Positions 7,921 to 11,543 of a stretch of 11,543 bases of DNA are shown here, one piece after another. Numbering within the stretch: the first letter of the stretch is position 1; each line of letters starts with the position of its first letter. The notes under the pieces are model-generated. The model did no database searches. It had not been told where the DNA came from and saw nothing but the letters and a program-made list of their open reading frames with translations. Position numbers and translations under genes: made by a program. The stretch is from Prolixibacteraceae bacterium (lineage in GTDB: Bacteria; Bacteroidota; Bacteroidia; Bacteroidales; Prolixibacteraceae): contig JAFGDX010000102.1 of NCBI GenBank assembly GCA_016931875.1, positions 1-11,543 on the forward strand, read 5' to 3'.

Positions 7921-9045
7921 ATGAAACAACAGAACAGCCTCGATCCTACCGGAACGCGTTTGCTTTCGCTCGATTTCTTTCGCGGAATTACCATGTTTTT
8001 GCTGGTTGCCGAAGGAACAGCACTTTGGAGTGTTCTTGTACAGGAACCCGTGGCAGGAACATTTCTCGAACCTTTTTTTAATCAGTTTCATCACCACCCC
8101 TGGAACGGATTAAGATTCTGGGACCTTGTCCAACCCTTCTTTATGTTTATTGTGGGTGTGGCCATGCCTTTCTCGTATGCCAAAAGAAAAAAGAGGGGTG
8201 ATTCAAGAAGCAAAATAACAAAACACATCATCCGGAGGTGTATTATATTACTGGCATTTGGGGTTGGGCTGCACTGTGGCTACCAACGTAAGCTGGTTTG
8301 GGAACTGTGGAATGTGCTTTCACAATTGTCGGTCACTATTTTAATTGCCTACTTTTTAATGCAATACAAATGGTCGGTACAAATTCTTGTCTCAATCGGG
8401 TTACTTGTGGCAACTGAAATGGCTTACCGCTTTTTCCCGCTGGAAGGTTACAACCAGCCATTTGTAAAAGACCATAACTTTGGAAGCTGGATGGATATGG
8501 TTTTGATGGGTAAAATAAATCGCGGGGGAGGCTGGGTGGCCATTAATTTTATTCCAACCGCAGCACACACCATTTGGGGAGTTGTTGCCGGACAGGTTTT
8601 AATGTCGGGGAAAACCGGAAATAAAAAAATAAAACTTATTGCGGGCGCAGGTGCCATTCTACTCCTTTTGGGTTATCTTCTCGACTGGACTTCAATTACC
8701 CCCATAATCAAACGAATATGCACCACTTCATTTGTTCTCGCTTCCGGAGGATGGGCGCTGCTGGTACTGGCACTGAGTTACTGGTTTATCGACATCAAAA
8801 AAATTAACCGCTGGATTTTTCCCTTTGTAATTGTTGGCATGAACCCCATTTTTATCTATTTGTTCTCCAACACTGTTGGCGGCCAGTGGCTGAATGGATT
8901 TGTAGCCATATTTACCGATGGTGTTTTAAGTTGGTTGGGTGCCCCCGAATTTATACTCAACTTGTTTGCGTCACTCACCATTTTAACATTAGAGTGGTTG
9001 CTTTGTTATTATTTATACCGAAAAAGAATATTCTTTAAAATATAA
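7921..9045 (+). CDS. HGSNAT-like/DUF5009 multi-pass transmembrane acyltransferase
   Basis: A polytopic membrane protein of 374 aa with about ten hydrophobic segments. The N-terminal RLLSLDFFRGITMFLLVAEG (13-32) and the HHPWNGLRFWDLVQPFFMFIVG block (58-79) match bacterial relatives of heparan-alpha-glucosaminide N-acetyltransferase, annotated as DUF5009 or NagX-like. By the H-x-x-W-N-G pattern, His58 aligns with the proposed catalytic histidine of the lysosomal enzyme, which moves an acetyl group from cytosolic acetyl-CoA across the membrane to an amino sugar. A later WNVLSQLSVTILIAY segment fits the family too. In Bacteroidota such genes commonly lie near sugar-processing genes, as here: the exported TIM-barrel protein starts 20 bases downstream. 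The acyl donor and sugar acceptor are unknown. The ATG at 7921 directly precedes the conserved N-terminus and has no Shine-Dalgarno. Confidence 0.87.
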   Translation: MKQQNSLDPTGTRLLSLDFFRGITMFLLVAEGTALWSVLVQEPVAGTFLEPFFNQFHHHPWNGLRFWDLVQPFFMFIVGVAMPFSYAKRKKRGDSRSKITKHIIRRCIILLAFGVGLHCGYQRKLVWELWNVLSQLSVTILIAYFLMQYKWSVQILVSIGLLVATEMAYRFFPLEGYNQPFVKDHNFGSWMDMVLMGKINRGGGWVAINFIPTAAHTIWGVVAGQVLMSGKTGNKKIKLIAGAGAILLLLGYLLDWTSITPIIKRICTTSFVLASGGWALLVLALSYWFIDIKKINRWIFPFVIVGMNPIFIYLFSNTVGGQWLNGFVAIFTDGVLSWLGAPEFILNLFASLTILTLEWLLCYYLYRKRIFFKI

Positions 9046-9065
9046 ATTACTAAAACTTAAATGCT

Positions 9066-9983
9066 ATGAAAAATACATCTCGTAGAAATTTTCTGAGAAC
9101 AACCCTTGCAGCAGCTTCAGGAGCTATGTTGGTTTCGCCCGCATGGGCAGCAAATGCAGCCAAAAAATCACCTTTTAAAATTTCACTTGCCGAGTGGTCG
9201 TTTCACAAAGCACTTTTTGCGAATGAAATGACAAATCTTGAGTTCCCCGTAATTACCCGTGAACTTGGAATCGAGGGGGTGGAATATGTAAACCAGTTTT
9301 TTAAAGACAAAGCCAAAGATGAAAAGTATCTGGCAGAACTGAAAAAAATCGCAAAAAACGAAGGTGTTGAAAATGTTTTGATCATGTGTGACGGTGAAGG
9401 AATGGTTGGGCATCCGGAAAAAGAAGAACGTATAAAAACGGTTGAAAACCACAAAAAATGGATTGATGCCGCCAAATTTCTGGGATGCCACTCCATACGT
9501 GTCAATGCCGGAAGCCGCGGAAGTTATGAAGAACAACAAAAACTGGCAGCCGACGGACTTAGAATGCTTTGTGAATACGGAGACACCAAAGGAATTAACG
9601 TTATTGTTGAAAACCATGGAGGACTTTCGAGCAACGGCGAGTGGCTTTCGGGAGTAATGAAAATGGTGGATCACAAACGCGTGGGAACCCTCCCCGATTT
9701 TGGTAATTTTATTATTGACCGCCAAACAGGAGAAGAATTTGACCGTTACAAAGGAGTTGAAATGCTTATGCCTTACGCAAAAGGAGTAAGCGCAAAATCG
9801 CATGATTTTGATGCCGAAGGAAATGAAACTCATTCCGACTACTTCCGATTGATGAAAATTGTTAATGAAGCAGGTTACAAAGGTTTTGTAGGCATCGAAT
9901 ATGAAGGTAGCCAACTTCCGGAAAAAGAAGGTGTTATTGCAACCAAAAAATTACTTGAAAAAGTATTTGCATCGCTGGCCTAA
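9066..9983 (+). CDS. Tat-exported TIM-barrel sugar isomerase/epimerase-like protein
   Basis: A 305-residue protein of the xylose isomerase-like TIM-barrel family (AP endonuclease 2 fold). The N-terminus carries a twin-arginine signal: SRRNFLR at 5-11, a mildly hydrophobic alanine-rich stretch and AWAANA as likely cleavage site, so it is exported folded. The barrel begins at [10 protein letters not shown]. Candidate metal-site residues appear in family order: Glu182 in VENHGG, Asp211 in LPDFGN, His246 in AKSHDFD and Glu278 in GIEYEG. Relatives isomerise or epimerise sugars or inositols, but many Bacteroidota Tat-exported members have no assigned substrate, so none is given here. It starts 20 bases after the membrane acyltransferase, with no promoter room between, and is followed by a hairpin terminator, making it the last gene of the set beginning at 6242. 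Confidence 0.9.
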   Translation: MKNTSRRNFLRTTLAAASGAMLVSPAWAANAAKKSPFKISLAEWSFHKALFANEMTNLEFPVITRELGIEGVEYVNQFFKDKAKDEKYLAELKKIAKNEGVENVLIMCDGEGMVGHPEKEERIKTVENHKKWIDAAKFLGCHSIRVNAGSRGSYEEQQKLAADGLRMLCEYGDTKGINVIVENHGGLSSNGEWLSGVMKMVDHKRVGTLPDFGNFIIDRQTGEEFDRYKGVEMLMPYAKGVSAKSHDFDAEGNETHSDYFRLMKIVNEAGYKGFVGIEYEGSQLPEKEGVIATKKLLEKVFASLA

Positions 9984-10002
9984 AAATATAACCCGGGAAA
10001 AT

Positions 10003-10032
10003 AAAAAGCCACTATATGTTGTGGCTTTTTTT
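10003..10032 (+). terminator. Rho-independent terminator after the TIM-barrel gene
   Basis: AAAAAGCCAC (10003-10012) pairs exactly with GTGGCTTTTT (10021-10030) around an 8-base loop, and the T run continues to 10032. It lies 20 bases after the stop at 9983. The flanking A run means it could also stop transcription from the right. Confidence 0.9.
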
Positions 10033-10203
10033 ATGCCCGCCACACGGTTAATTTTTGTTAATTTCTGAAACCATTAAAACACCCCGCCGTACATTTAAAC
10101 CGGCTTGTATAAACTACTTTATTCTTTGCCTTGACTTAAGGGGTTGATTGGTTTAACACTGGTAAAAGGGTTAAGAAAAACGTTAGTTGTTTGTCTTTAA
10201 AAG

Positions 10204-10230
10204 AAAAGCGGTGAAAAATTCACCGCTTTT
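10204..10230 (-). terminator. Hairpin terminator of the minus-strand outer-membrane gene
   Basis: AAAAGCGGTGAA (10204-10215) pairs perfectly over 12 bp with TTCACCGCTTTT (10219-10230) around a 3-base loop. Read on the minus strand it ends in TTTTCTTTT and lies 48 bases beyond the stop of the outer-membrane protein gene. On the plus strand the T run is only four bases, so the minus strand is the better orientation. Nothing gene-like was seen in 10033-10203, between this and the plus-strand terminator. Confidence 0.85.
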
Positions 10231-10277
10231 CATATGTTATTTATCTGTTAATCCGACTTTTCACCATTTAACAAAAT

Positions 10278-11165
10278 TTATCTTTTTTGACGATAGAATG
10301 GTCTCCACGGAGTAGTCCGTCCGGTCCGTTTTACACCGTTCCCTTTTTTATTCTTTCCCGCGTTTTTATTGAGTCCCAAATCCGTTTTCGACGTAAAAAC
10401 AATACCCAGGCTGACCTGTGTAACCATTGCCCGGTTTCCAACAGGTTTTAAAGTTTCCTGGCCGTCATTATTTATATAATCATAATTTGGAATGCCATCT
10501 AATTTATCAGTGCCGATTACGTTTGCAGTTCCATCCAGGTAAAGCGAAATCTGATCGTTTAATTTAAAATTTATTCCGGCTCCTGCACCGTAGCACATGG
10601 CCATTTCTTTTGGATCATCACTGTTTTCGGTGCCAATGGCATAAAGTATTCCTGCTTCACCTTCGTCCCAAACGCTTTGATCCTCATAATTAAACTCGGC
10701 CCCAACAAACGAAACACCGGCAAAAACTTTAAAGAATGGACTTACGCTTCCTTCAGGAACAATATAGTACCTGAAATTCAGCTTCAAATTCATTGCCGAG
10801 GACTCGTATATTAATGGCTCAGTGGTTGTAATTACTGAAGGATTTTCAGGAGCAAAATAATAATTATAATACGGAGGGACATCATTGCTTCCTGAAAACT
10901 TGGAAAAATCCAGTTCAATTCCAGTTTCAATATTAGGTGACCACAACTGCATAATTTCGGCCTCAAAGCCCGGTTCAAATGCGTGTGTAAATTCCGTACT
11001 GTTTGGGTTTGAAAGGACTTGAATTAACGGATGTTCAACTTCTTCTTTTCCGATTTCGTTGTTAAATTTTCCGTAATTGCCGCCGATTCGATATTTAAGG
11101 ATTTGCCCAAATGCACTACCACCAAGTGCAACAATTAACAGGGTGAGAATCAATTTACGGTTCAT
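10278..11165 (-). CDS. Outer-membrane beta-barrel-type protein with basic C-terminal tail
   Basis: A 295-residue secreted protein of unknown role. The start at 11165 gives a clean signal peptide, MNRKLILTLLIVALGGSAFG, cut before Gln; an in-frame ATG at 11219 would add a second hydrophobic stretch in front and is less likely. The mature part alternates short amphipathic strands (LKYRIGGNYGKF, AMNLKLNFRYYIV, PFFKVFAGVSFVGAEF, MCYGAGAGINFKLN, ISLYLDGTANVIG, VTQVSLGIVF), typical of small OmpA/porin-like outer-membrane barrels common in Bacteroidota. The last 36 residues are unlike a barrel end: twelve Lys or Arg, one acidic residue, ending TTPWRPFYRQKR, with no terminal aromatic strand residue. 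It lies 81 bases downstream of the U32 peptidase gene on the same strand and has its own terminator. Transport, adhesion and structural roles cannot be separated from sequence. Confidence 0.8.
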   Translation of the reverse strand: MNRKLILTLLIVALGGSAFGQILKYRIGGNYGKFNNEIGKEEVEHPLIQVLSNPNSTEFTHAFEPGFEAEIMQLWSPNIETGIELDFSKFSGSNDVPPYYNYYFAPENPSVITTTEPLIYESSAMNLKLNFRYYIVPEGSVSPFFKVFAGVSFVGAEFNYEDQSVWDEGEAGILYAIGTENSDDPKEMAMCYGAGAGINFKLNDQISLYLDGTANVIGTDKLDGIPNYDYINNDGQETLKPVGNRAMVTQVSLGIVFTSKTDLGLNKNAGKNKKGNGVKRTGRTTPWRPFYRQKR

Positions 11166-11246
11166 AGAGCGTTTTAAGATTAGTATAATGAATGAATAAA
11201 TTAAATACTTTTTTAGCAAAAACGGAAATTACCTGTAAATATTATT

Positions 11247-11543
11247 TTACCTGTGATCTTTAATATCCTTTGCATCAACAACTTTAAACAACTTGTCGGC
11301 ACGCCTGATTTTGGGTTCCACAGGTACAGAAATCCTTTCTCCCTTTAATCCTTCGCGAACAGATTCCAATTCTACCCTGATTTCTTTTACGCTGGTTTGT
11401 ACCACCCCGGTTGTCGGGCCGGTTACGATTATCTCATCGCCAACTTTTAAATTTTTAGTTTCCAACCTGAATTCGGCGACCTGAATTTTTGAAAAATAAT
11501 TGGTGCATTTCCCTATGTATATTTTTTTCTTTGTTGCACGCGA
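11247..11543 (-). CDS. U32-family peptidase, C-terminal part (runs off the right edge)
   Basis: The frame is open from the stop at 11247 to the window edge, giving 98 residues of a longer protein. Reading inward from the edge, it goes KKKIYIGKCTNYFSKIQVAEF, then LKVGDEIIVTGPTTGVVQTSV, and ends with RISVPVEPKIRRADKLFKVV. This is the C-terminal beta domain typical of peptidase U32 (collagenase-like, YegQ/TrhP-related) proteins, whose bacterial members act in tRNA hydroxylation or proteolysis. The catalytic part lies outside the window, so the subgroup cannot be named. A shorter frame starting with TTG at 11465 would cut through this domain and is not a separate gene. Confidence 0.82.
   Translation of the reverse strand, partial: SRATKKKIYIGKCTNYFSKIQVAEFRLETKNLKVGDEIIVTGPTTGVVQTSVKEIRVELESVREGLKGERISVPVEPKIRRADKLFKVVDAKDIKDHR

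Noticed and set aside
9183..9914. Long minus-strand frame of 243 codons opposite the TIM-barrel gene
   Set aside because: The plus-strand protein has a Tat signal and conserved metal-site motifs; the antisense product is Phe-rich, lacks any family motif and is a shadow of its codon use.

Overview
The window looks like chromosomal DNA from a Bacteroidota bacterium, probably of the Marinilabiliales/Prolixibacteraceae type. The evidence is AT-rich, A-rich coding sequence, start codons that mostly lack a Shine-Dalgarno sequence, a lipoprotein with a Bacteroidota-style surface-export tail, a signal peptide ending AFG|Q, and family content (DUF4382 lipoprotein, HGSNAT-like/DUF5009 acyltransferase, hybrid kinase with C-terminal Hpt) typical of that phylum. 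The genus is inference only. No IS element, CRISPR array, tRNA, rRNA or phage gene was seen.

Region 1 (44-3867) is a complete phosphorelay. A membrane hybrid histidine kinase (HisKA-HATPase-REC-Hpt) is followed, 74 bases later, by an NtrC-family sigma54-dependent response regulator with REC, AAA+ (including an intact GAFTGA loop) and a C-terminal helix-turn-helix. The implied phosphate path is His318 > Asp609 > His740 > Asp56 of the regulator.

Region 2 (3868-6130) looks like the target of that relay. The 188-base gap after the regulator holds a perfect 16-bp palindrome (candidate activator site), a near-consensus sigma54 -24/-12 promoter about 90 bases downstream of it, and then the only strong Shine-Dalgarno sequence found here. 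The two genes behind it encode a membrane-anchored coiled-coil protein and a probable surface-exposed DUF4382 lipoprotein, closed by a rho-independent terminator at 6101-6130. Reading these together as a self-contained envelope-response cassette (sensor, relay, enhancer-binding protein, sigma54 output operon) is the most interesting inference in the window.

Region 3 (6242-10032) is a tightly spaced three-gene set: an AMP-forming acyl-CoA synthetase, a polytopic HGSNAT-like transmembrane acyltransferase and a Tat-exported TIM-barrel sugar isomerase/epimerase-like protein, ended by a hairpin terminator. The last two suggest sugar or glycan processing at or outside the inner membrane.

Region 4 (10204-11543) is on the minus strand: the 3' end of a U32-family peptidase entering from the right edge, then an outer-membrane beta-barrel-type protein with an unusual strongly basic C-terminal tail, with its own perfect hairpin terminator facing region 3.
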